Positions 1 to 7,561 of a stretch of DNA of 18,219 nucleotides are shown here, in pieces (within the stretch, counting starts at the first letter, position 1; every line of letters begins with the position of its first letter). A program made the position numbers and the translations under genes. The notes beneath the pieces are model-generated. The model saw nothing but the letters and a program-made list of their open reading frames with translations, was not told where the DNA came from and ran no database searches. The DNA is taken from NCBI GenBank assembly GCA_030152225.1, contig JASLHL010000128.1, forward strand, positions 1 to 18,219, read 5' to 3'. This DNA comes from Flavobacterium sp. (GTDB lineage Bacteria; Bacteroidota; Bacteroidia; Flavobacteriales; Flavobacteriaceae).

Positions 1-600
1 TACACGAATACAAAAAACTTCGCGAACGTCTTTCGGGGCAACCAAAAAATTATCGAAAGCTGGGTTATCACTTACAAAAAGCAATTCTCCTTCTGGCGTA
101 TAGCGTTTAAAACGATAGCACAAAATACCTTTACCTTCTACAACCACTAGGTAAATATGCCAAGGTTTGATTTCTGATAGGTCAATTTTTTTCGTCAAAA
201 CATACGAACTCACCTTAATCGTCGGATACATATTTTCAACCCCAATTTGAAAAGCCATATCGATTTCTTCCTCTGTAGGAAAAACACAGCTTGGTGAAGT
301 ACCGCAGCATTTTTCTGCATTTAAAAAATATTCAATGTGATGATCTACAGAAATCATTTTTACTCTTCTATTTTCTAAGTCTACGTTTAATACAGAATTA
401 GGATGAGCCAAAAACAAATCATTTAAATCAATTTTGTGTTTTTTGCATATTTCAATGATTTTATCGTAGCGCAACGTTTCTCTAACTTTCCATGAAGAAA
501 GTGTATTGGGTTTTATACCTAATAAACTAGCCAACTCCAAATCATTTTTATATCCGAGTAGCTGTTTTAATCTTTTAATTACTTCGTTTGCTTGTAACAT
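1..600 (-). CDS. HTH transcriptional regulator with S24/LexA-like C-terminal domain, 3' end beyond the window
   Basis: I read 200 codons from an ATG at 598-600 to the window edge with no stop, so the C-terminus is missing. Residues 1-65 look like a phage CI-type helix-turn-helix domain (LELASLLGIKPNTLSSW). Residues about 110-200 look like the LexA/CI S24 fold (NMYPTI, then IYLVVVEGKGILCYRF and the late segment DNPAFDNFLV). The position that should be the autocleavage Ser, in the pattern SMxPTI, is Asn123. The usual Lys before Arg is Tyr162. The protein is therefore probably a non-cleaving repressor-like regulator rather than a peptidase. A cysteine group, C98, C99 and C105, lies between the domains. 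No partner gene is visible; upstream is a long gene-free stretch with a possible operator. Targets are unknown. Confidence 0.85.
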   Translation of the reverse strand, partial: MLQANEVIKRLKQLLGYKNDLELASLLGIKPNTLSSWKVRETLRYDKIIEICKKHKIDLNDLFLAHPNSVLNVDLENRRVKMISVDHHIEYFLNAEKCCGTSPSCVFPTEEEIDMAFQIGVENMYPTIKVSSYVLTKKIDLSEIKPWHIYLVVVEGKGILCYRFKRYTPEGELLFVSDNPAFDNFLVAPKDVREVFCIRV

Positions 601-641
601 AACTTTTTCTTTTTTCTTCTCTTTTTTTCTATTTATATGAA

Positions 642-663
642 AGAGAATATCGTTCTATTCTCT
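642..663. promoter_or_regulatory. Inverted repeat upstream of the HTH regulator, possible operator
   Basis: AGAGAAT at 642-648 and ATTCTCT at 657-663 form a perfect 7-bp inverted repeat with an 8-base spacer. The centre-to-centre spacing is about 15 bp, and the site lies 42-63 bases before the regulator's ATG. Dyads of this size upstream of CI-like genes often serve as autoregulatory operators; that role is inferred here only from position and symmetry. Confidence 0.35.
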
Positions 664-1247
664 AATATTCAACTATCTTGCCAAAAAAATCGCAATCGTT
701 GTTTTTATACCAAATAAATAATAACAACTTTGTTTAAAAACAAATAAACAATTGATATTCAGTGTTTTAAAATTCAAACAATTTAAACAACCTTAACTTT
801 TATTTAACAAACAAAAATTAAATAAACACCTAAATAGGTCCAATAAATACAATCAAAGCTTACAAAAAACGAATAGTCAATCGAAGTAAATCGCAAAATG
901 CGTTTTTAATCCAGTCAATCTTATTGTTTCTTGATGTAAGGGAGTAGGCAGTCCTTATATCGTGAAGTATAGTCCTACGATACAGCAAATAAACACAACT
1001 AAATAGTGCTACATTACCGTTTGGATTTTTTTATTTTTAAGGCGACAAACAAATTTACACATTTCGCAAACTAATCTACATATGTTTACTATTTTTAGCA
1101 GTAAACAACAACTTTAAACAATTATCAACATCAATTAAGCATAATTTAGTAAAAAAGATAATTAAAATTTAATTTAAAACTATTCTAAAAAACTAAATAA
1201 AACAGTTTTTCAATGCTCCTATATTCTCGAATTGTAGGATATTATTC

Positions 1248-1269
1248 TATTCAATAATTTAATTGAATA
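1248..1269. repeat. Perfect 8-bp inverted repeat in the gene-free stretch
   Basis: TATTCAAT (1248-1255) is mirrored exactly by ATTGAATA (1262-1269) across the 6-base spacer AATTTA. It is too AT-rich and has no adjoining T-run suitable for a strong terminator. Either a protein-binding dyad or chance in AT-rich DNA would explain it. Confidence 0.4.
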
Positions 1270-1486
1270 AAAAATCTCGAAATGCAAGCTCTGCTCGTCC
1301 CACAGATTTTTGCACAATATGTAGTAGACCTAAAAATAAAAAAGGTCATTTTTGGATAATTTACGTTTTGAAAAAGCGCTAAAGCGCTAAAAAAGAAAAG
1401 ATAGATTCACCTGAACCTATCCTACCTAGAGCGAACAAGAATTGAATTCCCTTAGGTTAGAATGAAGTGAGATATTCTTAAATTGA

Positions 1487-1517
1487 GAAAAAAAAGCACC
1501 TTAAGAGTAAGGTGCTT
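1487..1517 (-). terminator. Intrinsic terminator of the SIMPL-domain gene
   Basis: AAGCACCTTA (1494-1503) pairs perfectly with TAAGGTGCTT (1508-1517) across a 4-base loop. On the minus strand the stem is followed by a run of T (complement of the A-tract at about 1488-1495). It begins 16 bases after the SIMPL stop codon. Confidence 0.85.
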
Positions 1518-1533
1518 GTGTATAAAAAAGTAC

Positions 1534-2232
1534 TTATTTTAATTCAAAGCTGATGGATACAGCAGTATTAACTTCTATTTCTCCAACGGCTAACGTTTGA
1601 TCCGCTGCTTCATCAGCTCCCGCTGATTTCATCGCATACATCGGTCTAAATACCGGAGGCGATCCTCCCCCCCCATCTGTCACGACTAAAACCTTTCCAA
1701 CTGTTTGTCCTAAAGCTTCTGCGTAATCCGCTGCTTTTTTCTTAGCTTCTTGAACCGCTAATTTTCTTGCTTCAGTCTGATAGGAAGCCAATTGGGATGA
1801 CTTGTACTCTACTCCATCGATGCGATTAACTCCTTTACTCATTACCCCCGCAATTAAAACTTCGTATTTCGATAGGTCTTCTAAAGTAAGCGTAATGGTT
1901 TGACTCGCTTGAAAATATTCTTTTTTATCGGTATAATCTTTATACGAATAAAAACTTAGGCGTTGCGTTTGAATATTTTTCTCTGGAACTTTTGCGTCTT
2001 TCAAATATTTCAAAACACTAGCCACAATTGCATCATTTGTGCTTTTTACTTCCTCTGCGCTTTTTCCTTTATTTTCAATTCCCAAGCGAATGACAGCTTG
2101 ATCTGGTACTGCCTTTACTTTTCCAATACCTTGTACTTGAATTTGTGGAACAGTCGTCCCTGCTGTTTGTGCATGAGCTGCAACCCCTAAGGCTAGACAA
2201 GCACTTGCTAGTAAAAAATTCTTTTTCATCAT
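1534..2232 (-). CDS. Secreted SIMPL-domain (DUF541) protein
   Basis: The 232-residue product opens with a clear Sec signal peptide (residues 1-21, hydrophobic core LLASACLALGVAA, ending AHA). The mature part is a single SIMPL/DUF541 domain: the conserved start IQVQGIGKVKAVPDQAVI, a predicted amphipathic helix around 57-80, and the helix rich in A and K at 155-175 before VLVVTD. SIMPL proteins are periplasmic or outer-membrane-associated proteins that tend to assemble as oligomers; their biochemical role is poorly defined. There are two adjacent ATG codons, and either could start it. A run of eight G (C on the plus strand, 1667-1674) encodes part of Gly187-190, unusual for this genome and a possible slippage site. 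The gene has its own -7 element and terminator, so it is probably monocistronic. Confidence 0.9.
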   Translation of the reverse strand: MMKKNFLLASACLALGVAAHAQTAGTTVPQIQVQGIGKVKAVPDQAVIRLGIENKGKSAEEVKSTNDAIVASVLKYLKDAKVPEKNIQTQRLSFYSYKDYTDKKEYFQASQTITLTLEDLSKYEVLIAGVMSKGVNRIDGVEYKSSQLASYQTEARKLAVQEAKKKAADYAEALGQTVGKVLVVTDGGGGSPPVFRPMYAMKSAGADEAADQTLAVGEIEVNTAVSISFELK

Positions 2233-2256
2233 ACTAATTTTCTAAATCATGTCTAA

Positions 2257-2264
2257 CAAATATA
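2257..2264 (-). promoter_or_regulatory. -7 promoter element (TATATTTG) of the SIMPL-domain gene
   Basis: On the minus strand this reads TATATTTG, an exact match to the Bacteroidota -7 consensus TAnnTTTG. It ends 24 bases before the ATG. I see no clear -33 TTTG at the expected distance. Confidence 0.55.
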
Positions 2265-2320
2265 GCGAACTCGTCTAAAAAATGAAGATTACCCCCTTTT
2301 TTATAATAAATGTTTAACAC

Positions 2321-2989
2321 CTATATTTTGTTTTTCTTAGCCAAAAACAAGAGTAAAACAATGGGAATCAACAATAAAACAATTAAAAATGTCTGTTGTT
2401 GCAAGAGGACAGGATAACGCACTAAGGTTAGCACTAATCCGCCAATTGCCCCGCCGAAATGAGCTGCATGTCCAATATTATCGCTGTTTTTTCGCATCCC
2501 ATACAAGCTGTACAACAAATACCCAATTGCAAAAATATACCCCTTAATCCCGATGGGAATAAAGAATAAATACAATTTTAAATCGGGATATAACAAAATC
2601 GAGGCGTATACAATACCTGTCACACCGCCTGAAGCACCAACAGCCAAATATTGACTTCGCTTGTGGTAGAGTTGGTAGGTCAACGCATTCCCTATCACAA
2701 TACTCAAGAGATAAATAAGAACAAAATAAAAGCTTCCACTAATAGCTACCACAATACCAGCAAACATATACAGCGTAAACATATTAAAGGCAAAATGCAT
2801 CCAATCTACATGTAAAAAACCAGAGGTGATGATGCGATAATACTCGCCTTGGCGAATGCGATTCAAATCAAAATTGTATTTACTAAAAAAAGCGTAGTCC
2901 TGTAATCCTTTATAAGTAAGCAGTCCTGTACCAACCAAAATAACTAAAATAATAGGGGCTATATCCATATTCAACGATTTAAAATCCAT
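2321..2989 (-). CDS. Rhomboid-family intramembrane serine protease
   Basis: The 222-residue polytopic membrane protein has the rhomboid signature. Its parts are W63MHFAFNMF with H65 and N69 in the second conserved helix, the catalytic serine S120 in GASG (118-121), and the catalytic histidine H177 in the helix GHAAHFGGAIGG. At least six hydrophobic segments can be drawn (about 9-25, 60-82, 86-103, 115-135, 147-163, 173-192) plus one at 200-217. Rhomboids cut substrate transmembrane helices within the inner membrane; the substrate here is unknown. ATG at 2989 is used; Met8 is an alternative. It is divergent from the acyltransferase gene, with 82 bases between them, and lies 88 bases upstream of the SIMPL gene, which has its own promoter element. 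Confidence 0.92.
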   Translation of the reverse strand: MDFKSLNMDIAPIILVILVGTGLLTYKGLQDYAFFSKYNFDLNRIRQGEYYRIITSGFLHVDWMHFAFNMFTLYMFAGIVVAISGSFYFVLIYLLSIVIGNALTYQLYHKRSQYLAVGASGGVTGIVYASILLYPDLKLYLFFIPIGIKGYIFAIGYLLYSLYGMRKNSDNIGHAAHFGGAIGGLVLTLVRYPVLLQQQTFLIVLLLIPIVLLLFLAKKNKI

Positions 2990-3042
2990 CGACTGTTAGC
3001 ATTTATGTGTCGATTTACGGGCTAAAAATAGTCTAAATCCAG

Positions 3043-3050
3043 TATCTTTG
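3043..3050 (+). promoter_or_regulatory. -7 promoter element (TATCTTTG) of the acyltransferase gene
   Basis: The sequence matches TAnnTTTG exactly and ends 21 bases before the ATG at 3072. The best upstream -33 candidate is only TTTA at 3013-3016, with a long spacer, so the -33 box is weak or absent. Confidence 0.55.
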
Positions 3051-3071
3051 CTAGTAAATTAATCCTAAATA

Positions 3072-3980
3072 ATGAAGTTACTCATTTACTATATCGCCTA
3101 TCCTATCTTATGGCTTATTTCTAAATTACCTTTTCCAATCTTTTACTTTGTATCAGATTGTTTTTTTGTACTGCTCTATTATATCGTGCGCTACCGCCGC
3201 AAAGTGGTAACTGAGAATATAAAGTTGACGATGCCTCATTTATCAGACCAAGCGGTACAACAAACGGTTAAGCAATTTTACAAACACCTTTGCGATATGT
3301 TCTTGGAGATGATCAAAACCTTTACCATCTCGGAAGAGGACTTGAAGAAACGCTTTCAATTTACCAACCTCGACACTATATTAGAAGTAGAAAAACAGGG
3401 AAAAAGTGCCTTGTTATTTTGTGCGCATTACGCCAACTGGGAATGGTTAATTATCTTAGATAAATTCATTAGTTTTCAAGGTTATGCGGTTTATAAAAAA
3501 CTAGCTAATCCACATTTTGATCACTTATTTCTAAAAATACGCACGCGATTCAACACCCGTTTGGTCGAAATGAAAGAGACCATTCGCGTGATCCGCCAAA
3601 ATGAGGTCAATAAGAACCACGGTATTTACGCCTTCATCAGCGACCAATCTCCGATGATTGGCGATGCTAATTACTGGCAAAATTTTATGGGAATTGAAGT
3701 TCCCGTTTTTACTGGTGGTGAAGCCCTATGCAAGAAATTCAATATGGAACCTATGTACCTCAAGGTAGAATACGTCAAACGCGGACATTATCAGGCAACG
3801 TTTATTCCGCTTTTAAAAGCAGGTGAACAAGTCAAAGAAATACCAAATTACGAATTGACTAATCGTTTTTTACAAGAAGTGGAAAAACAAATTAACGAAG
3901 CTCCAGCTTACTATTTCTGGACACACAAACGCTGGAAACACCGCGGTAAAAAACCAGCAAATATTAAATCCTTCCACTAA
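3072..3980 (+). CDS. LpxL/HtrB-like lipid A or lysophospholipid acyltransferase
   Basis: The 302-residue protein has one N-terminal membrane anchor region (residues about 3-40). It carries the HX4E acyltransferase motif at H119-Y-A-N-W-E124, preceded by ALLFCAHY as in the LpxL/LpxM family. The later segment SDQSP (193-197) and the region around GGEALCKKF fit the glycine- and substrate-binding parts of this family. These enzymes transfer secondary acyl chains to lipid A precursors on the inner face of the inner membrane. The length is typical. Bacteroidota carry several paralogs, and the exact acceptor (lipid A or another lipid) cannot be told from sequence. The aminopeptidase gene follows 67 bases downstream on the same strand and shows its own weak promoter-like element. 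Confidence 0.88.
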   Translation: MKLLIYYIAYPILWLISKLPFPIFYFVSDCFFVLLYYIVRYRRKVVTENIKLTMPHLSDQAVQQTVKQFYKHLCDMFLEMIKTFTISEEDLKKRFQFTNLDTILEVEKQGKSALLFCAHYANWEWLIILDKFISFQGYAVYKKLANPHFDHLFLKIRTRFNTRLVEMKETIRVIRQNEVNKNHGIYAFISDQSPMIGDANYWQNFMGIEVPVFTGGEALCKKFNMEPMYLKVEYVKRGHYQATFIPLLKAGEQVKEIPNYELTNRFLQEVEKQINEAPAYYFWTHKRWKHRGKKPANIKSFH

Positions 3981-4019
3981 AAACACGTTAATTATACTGC
4001 ATGTAAAAATTGCATTTCG

Positions 4020-4027
4020 TACCTTTA
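4020..4027 (+). promoter_or_regulatory. Possible -7 element (TACCTTTA) of the aminopeptidase gene
   Basis: TACCTTTA differs by one base from TAnnTTTG and ends 20 bases before the ATG at 4048, the same distance seen for better matches in this window. No clear -33 box is visible. Confidence 0.35.
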
Positions 4028-4047
4028 ACTGAAATTACTCAATAATT

Positions 4048-5826
4048 ATGACACATATAGAAAAGCTACAAGCTATACGCGCTCAAATGAAAGAACAAAA
4101 TATAGATGCCTATATTATTCCTTCATCTGATCCGCATATCAGTGAATATCTACCTGAATATTACAAATGTATTGCTTGGACATCTGGATTTACAGGATCA
4201 GCTGGAACACTCGTAATCACACAGCAATTCGCTGGACTATGGACGGATTCTCGCTATTTTGTACAAGCCAATGATCAATTGGCTCATACGGGTTTTGAAC
4301 TAGTAAAATTAAGAGTGCAACACATGCCAGAATATGTGGAGTGGATTGCCTCTCAATTTACAGCTGGTGGAACTGTTGCTTTTGACGGAAACCTAGCTTC
4401 TTTAGCCGTGGCCAATGCCATTCATTCTACGTTAGCTTCTATTGGATTTACCATCAATGGCCACGTGGATTTACTCTCTTCGATTTGGAAGAACAGACCA
4501 GCCTTACCAACGGAAAAAGCCTACACACTTCCCGTTTCTACAACAGGAGAGTCTACAGCAGCTAAATTGACGAAAGTAAGAGCATTAGTAAAACAAAAAA
4601 GAGCCACCTGCCATATCATATCTTCTCTAGATGATATCGCTTGGCTACTCAATATCCGAGGAACAGATGTACCTTGTAATCCTGTTACCCTAAGCTTTGT
4701 TTACCTCGATGCAGAAAAAGTAACGCTATTTATCGATGCAACCAAATTAGACGAAGCAACCAAACAAGAACTACAAGGTTTTGGGATTCATCTTGCCGAT
4801 TATACAGCATTACCCCAAGCCATTGCTGCAATTCCTGCTGGAAGTACCATCTTATTAGATCCAAAACGCACGTGTTTTGCAACCTATGACAGCGTACCAT
4901 CGACTGTAACAATCAAGGAAGACATGAATCCGTCTACCCTATTAAAAGCGATTAAAAACGAGGTTGAAATTGCCCATGAAAGAAAGGCAATGATCCATGA
5001 CGGGGTGGCGATGACTAAGTTTTTTAAATGGATTGAAGAAAATGTAGGTACTGGAACCTTAACGGAATTGAATATTGCGGATCACCTACTTGGTTTACGC
5101 GCTGCACAGCCAGGCTTTAAGGACATTAGCTTCAATACGATTGCCGGATACAAAGACCACGGGGCTTTACCCCATTACTCTGCTGATGAAAAAAGCAGCT
5201 ACGATCTAAAAACGGAAGGTTTACTTTTAGTGGATTCGGGAGGACAATACGAAACAGGAACAACAGATATTACACGTGTGGTAGCGTTAGGAACACCTAC
5301 GCAAGAAGAAAAAGATGACTATACTATTGTTCTAAGAGGGACTATTGAAGGTTCTATGGCAATTTATCCAAAAGGAAGCCGTGGATATCAAATTGACGCC
5401 ATCACGAGAAGACCGATTTGGGCAACCTTGAGAAACTATGGACACGGTACAGGTCACGGTGTTGGATTTTTCTTAAACGTACACGAAGGTCCACACGTAT
5501 TTAATCCTACGCCAACGGATATCGCTATTGAACAGGGAATGATCACCTCTATTGAACCAGGGCTATACCGCGAAGGGAAACACGGAATCCGAATTGAAAA
5601 CTTAGTTTTAGCCAAAGACTTAGAAGGAAACCAATTTGGTGATTTCATGGATTTTGAAACTTTAACTATTTGCTATATCGCTACTGATTTAGTAGATAAG
5701 AAATGGTTGGAACAACCACATATTGATTGGTTAAACCAATACAATGAATGGGTATACAACAGCTTGAAAGACTTCTTGTCTACAGAAGAAGCTACTTGGT
5801 TGAGAAACAAAACAAAAGCTATTTAA
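4048..5826 (+). CDS. Xaa-Pro aminopeptidase (aminopeptidase P, M24B), three-domain form
   Basis: At 592 residues this is the long, APP1-like form rather than the roughly 440-residue PepP form. Two creatinase-type N-terminal domains (about 5-140 and 150-305) precede the pita-bread catalytic domain (about 308-530) and a short C-terminal M24 domain (about 530-592). All five metal ligands are present: D396 (LVDSGG), D407 (TTDITR), H470 (GTGHGVG), E503 (SIEPG) and E517 (RIENL), with H466 also conserved. The spacing closely matches that of human cytosolic aminopeptidase P1. It removes an N-terminal residue before proline using two Mn-type metal ions, most likely in the cytoplasm, since no signal peptide is seen. 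It ends inside the terminator hairpin shared with ung. Confidence 0.95.
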   Translation: MTHIEKLQAIRAQMKEQNIDAYIIPSSDPHISEYLPEYYKCIAWTSGFTGSAGTLVITQQFAGLWTDSRYFVQANDQLAHTGFELVKLRVQHMPEYVEWIASQFTAGGTVAFDGNLASLAVANAIHSTLASIGFTINGHVDLLSSIWKNRPALPTEKAYTLPVSTTGESTAAKLTKVRALVKQKRATCHIISSLDDIAWLLNIRGTDVPCNPVTLSFVYLDAEKVTLFIDATKLDEATKQELQGFGIHLADYTALPQAIAAIPAGSTILLDPKRTCFATYDSVPSTVTIKEDMNPSTLLKAIKNEVEIAHERKAMIHDGVAMTKFFKWIEENVGTGTLTELNIADHLLGLRAAQPGFKDISFNTIAGYKDHGALPHYSADEKSSYDLKTEGLLLVDSGGQYETGTTDITRVVALGTPTQEEKDDYTIVLRGTIEGSMAIYPKGSRGYQIDAITRRPIWATLRNYGHGTGHGVGFFLNVHEGPHVFNPTPTDIAIEQGMITSIEPGLYREGKHGIRIENLVLAKDLEGNQFGDFMDFETLTICYIATDLVDKKWLEQPHIDWLNQYNEWVYNSLKDFLSTEEATWLRNKTKAI

Positions 5827-5875
5827 TATAAAATAAAAAAACCGTCTTAAAAAGACGGTTTTTTTATTTTATATT
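5825..5875. terminator. Bidirectional terminator between the aminopeptidase and ung, overlapping both stop codons
   Basis: Bases 5825-5848 pair perfectly with 5852-5875: a 24-bp stem with a 3-base loop. The GC core is CCGTCTT/AAGACGG, and A-tract and T-tract flanks serve transcription from either side. The aminopeptidase stop (5824-5826) is at one foot, and the ung stop (5869-5871) lies within the other arm. One palindrome thus ends two convergent genes. Confidence 0.93.
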
Positions 5876-6549
5876 GGTTCAATTTGCCAATTAATAGGGG
5901 CTTTTCCCACCTCAACTAAATAAGTATTGATTTTTGAGAAAGGCTTACTTCCATAAAACCCTCTGTACACAGATAAGGGCGAAGGATGAGCCGTCTCAAT
6001 GACAAAATGCTTGTTGCGATCAATCATCTTGCCTTTCTTTTGGGCATAGCTGCCCCATAAAATAAAAACAACGTGATTCAATTGGGTTGCCACCTCTTCA
6101 ATCACCTTATCTGTAAAGGTTTCCCAGCCTTTCTTTTGGTGAGAGCCCGCCTTAGATCCTTCAACGGTTAGCGTGGCATTGAGCAATAGTACACCTTGTT
6201 TGGCCCAAGTAGATAAATCGCCATTGCGGAGATTTTTAATCCCTAAGTCATCCTCTAATTCTTTGAATATATTCTTCAAACTCGGTGGAAATTTCACCCC
6301 CTGATGCACTGAAAAAGCCAAACCATTCGCCTGAAATTCCCCGTGATAAGGATCTTGTCCTAAAATTACCACCTTCACCTCTTGAAAGTTTAATCCCTCA
6401 AAAGCAGCAAATACTTGTTTTTTCGGTGGATAAATGGTTTTGGATGCTCTTTCTTTTGCCACAAAGGCTTCTAATTCTTTAAAATAAGGCTTGTCGAATT
6501 CACCCTGTAAAACTGAATTCCAACTTTTATTTTGTATGGTAAAACTCAT
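5869..6549 (-). CDS. ung: Uracil-DNA glycosylase, family 1
   Basis: The 226-residue protein matches family 1 UDG over its full length. The water-activating motif G64-Q-D-P-Y-H69 carries D66. The uracil-stacking Phe is F79 (GLAFSV), the uracil-binding Asn is N124 (LLLNATLTV), and the DNA-intercalating loop is H188-P-S-P-L-S193 followed by YRGF. It removes uracil from DNA to start base excision repair. Its ATG overlaps the stop of the upstream secreted-protein gene by one base (TAATG), so it is probably translated by coupling from that shared transcript. It ends in the shared bidirectional terminator. Confidence 0.98.
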   Translation of the reverse strand: MSFTIQNKSWNSVLQGEFDKPYFKELEAFVAKERASKTIYPPKKQVFAAFEGLNFQEVKVVILGQDPYHGEFQANGLAFSVHQGVKFPPSLKNIFKELEDDLGIKNLRNGDLSTWAKQGVLLLNATLTVEGSKAGSHQKKGWETFTDKVIEEVATQLNHVVFILWGSYAQKKGKMIDRNKHFVIETAHPSPLSVYRGFYGSKPFSKINTYLVEVGKAPINWQIEPI

Positions 6550-7289
6550 TATTCTAAATAAACCGTTCTTCTATAAGAGACCACTTGCGTTGCATCTCTT
6601 GCTTCTATTAATATTTGATTGTATTCATTTACGCCTTTCTTCGGATTGACAATCTGTTGACGTACAACCCAGAAAAATTCTTTTTTGTCTGGATCAAATT
6701 CAAAAGAGACAAAATCAACCGGCTCAAACTTCGTCTCTGTTTCTTTGGCTATTTGCAAAACTTTACACACATTCAATGAATAGTCTACATCCAATTTCTC
6801 GTCCGTTTCTGGCAAAAGCAAAGGCGAAATAATTTGTTGATAATCGTTTAACGCAATACCCAAACAATAGTTCACTCCTTCTGTTGGTTGAAAATCATAG
6901 TAAAAAAAGTACTTCGTCATACATTTTCCCATATCTACAACAGGATAACGCGCTTCAAATTTACGAATACTATCGTAAGCACTAATACTTACTCCTTTAA
7001 ATTTTAGCTTGCTCACCATATCCGCTCCAACTTTAGAAACCAACAAGGCTTCTAAATTTTTCTTTACCTCAGCAAATCCTGTTGGAACTAGGTCGATCGG
7101 CCTATTGCTATAGTGGTATCCTGTAGAAGATTCTTCCGCATCGACAAAATAATTGTAGTACGGACAAGGATCAATAAATAAATCACTTTGATAACTTCCT
7201 CCTATTTTTACCTTACTTTCAGCTAAACATTGCGCCTGAATTTGAAAAATACTTAAGAAAAGTAAAACGACCGATAGATATAGTTTCAT
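6549..7289 (-). CDS. Secreted protein of unknown function
   Basis: I do not recognise the family. The 246-residue product has a signal peptide (residues 1-20, hydrophobic core LSVVLLFLSIF, end IQAQ). Cysteine follows at residue 21, but the preceding residues do not make a good lipobox, so signal peptidase I cleavage is more likely. The mature protein has five cysteines (21, 42, 123, 142, 175) and mixed alpha/beta character, with no transmembrane segment or type IX sorting domain; it is probably periplasmic. The stop codon overlaps the ung start (TAATG), so the two genes share an mRNA. A -7 element lies 24 bases before its ATG. Nothing in the sequence explains why an envelope protein precedes a DNA repair enzyme. 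Confidence 0.85.
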   Translation of the reverse strand: MKLYLSVVLLFLSIFQIQAQCLAESKVKIGGSYQSDLFIDPCPYYNYFVDAEESSTGYHYSNRPIDLVPTGFAEVKKNLEALLVSKVGADMVSKLKFKGVSISAYDSIRKFEARYPVVDMGKCMTKYFFYYDFQPTEGVNYCLGIALNDYQQIISPLLLPETDEKLDVDYSLNVCKVLQIAKETETKFEPVDFVSFEFDPDKKEFFWVVRQQIVNPKKGVNEYNQILIEARDATQVVSYRRTVYLE

Positions 7290-7313
7290 ACTATTAATAT
7301 TTTATTAAGAAAT

Positions 7314-7321
7314 CAAAAATA
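7314..7321 (-). promoter_or_regulatory. -7 promoter element (TATTTTTG) of the secreted protein-ung operon
   Basis: The minus strand reads TATTTTTG, an exact TAnnTTTG match ending 24 bases before the ATG at 7289. No clear -33 TTTG is present at 17-23 bases further upstream. Confidence 0.5.
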
Positions 7322-7532
7322 TAAAACTTTTCATATATTCCTTCTACTATTAACTTGTAAAATCACATTTTGTCGTTTTTTTATTTACGTTCAATATCAA
7401 TTCTTCTACTGAAGTCGACGGAATCTCTAAAATTCTCAATAAAACAGTCAACGAAATTTAAGGCAGTTCTCCATCATAAATTGCCTGATACTCTCCTATT
7501 ATTTGATGTATTGGATTTAGCTTACTTTTCTC

Positions 7533-7560
7533 AAAAAAAATAAAAGCAATACAACATGCT
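7533..7560 (-). terminator. Weak terminator-like element after the large secreted protein gene
   Basis: On the minus strand AGCA and TGCT (complements of 7557-7560 and 7544-7547) can form a short stem, followed by TTTATTTTTTTT. The stem is only 4 bp. It starts directly after the stop codon at 7562-7564. The T-rich tail is convincing; the hairpin is marginal. Confidence 0.3.
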
Positions 7561-7561
7561 A

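Larger units (their letters stand above)
601..1486. other. Gene-free AT-rich stretch of about 890 bases
   Basis: I find no convincing coding region, tRNA or rRNA. Both flanking genes are on the minus strand, so the stretch must hold the regulator's promoter, but I find no clean TAnnTTTG element within 300 bases of its start; a consensus match at 1050-1057 on the minus strand is far away and may be chance. Short dyads are present: ACCTA/TAGGT at 828-839, CGCA/TGCG followed by five T at 892-907, TATTCAAT/ATTGAATA at 1248-1269, and AGCGC/GCGCT at 1375-1388. AGTCCT occurs twice within 943-980. A small RNA or a decayed gene is possible but not shown. Confidence 0.5.

Noticed and set aside
1374..1389. 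AGCGC/GCGCT dyad with flanking A/T runs as a terminator
   Set aside because: The stem is only 5 bp and a strong terminator for the only upstream minus-strand gene already lies at 1487-1517.
1963..2190. Plus-strand open frame antisense to the SIMPL gene
   Set aside because: Cys- and Phe-rich translation without domain features, fully inside a well-supported gene on the other strand. The same applies to other antisense frames over the aminopeptidase, ung, the large secreted protein, the HAD phosphatase and the methyltransferase.
7463..7488. AGGCAGTT/AATTGCCT inverted repeat as terminator of the large secreted protein gene
   Set aside because: On the relevant strand the stem contains a mismatch and no T-run follows.
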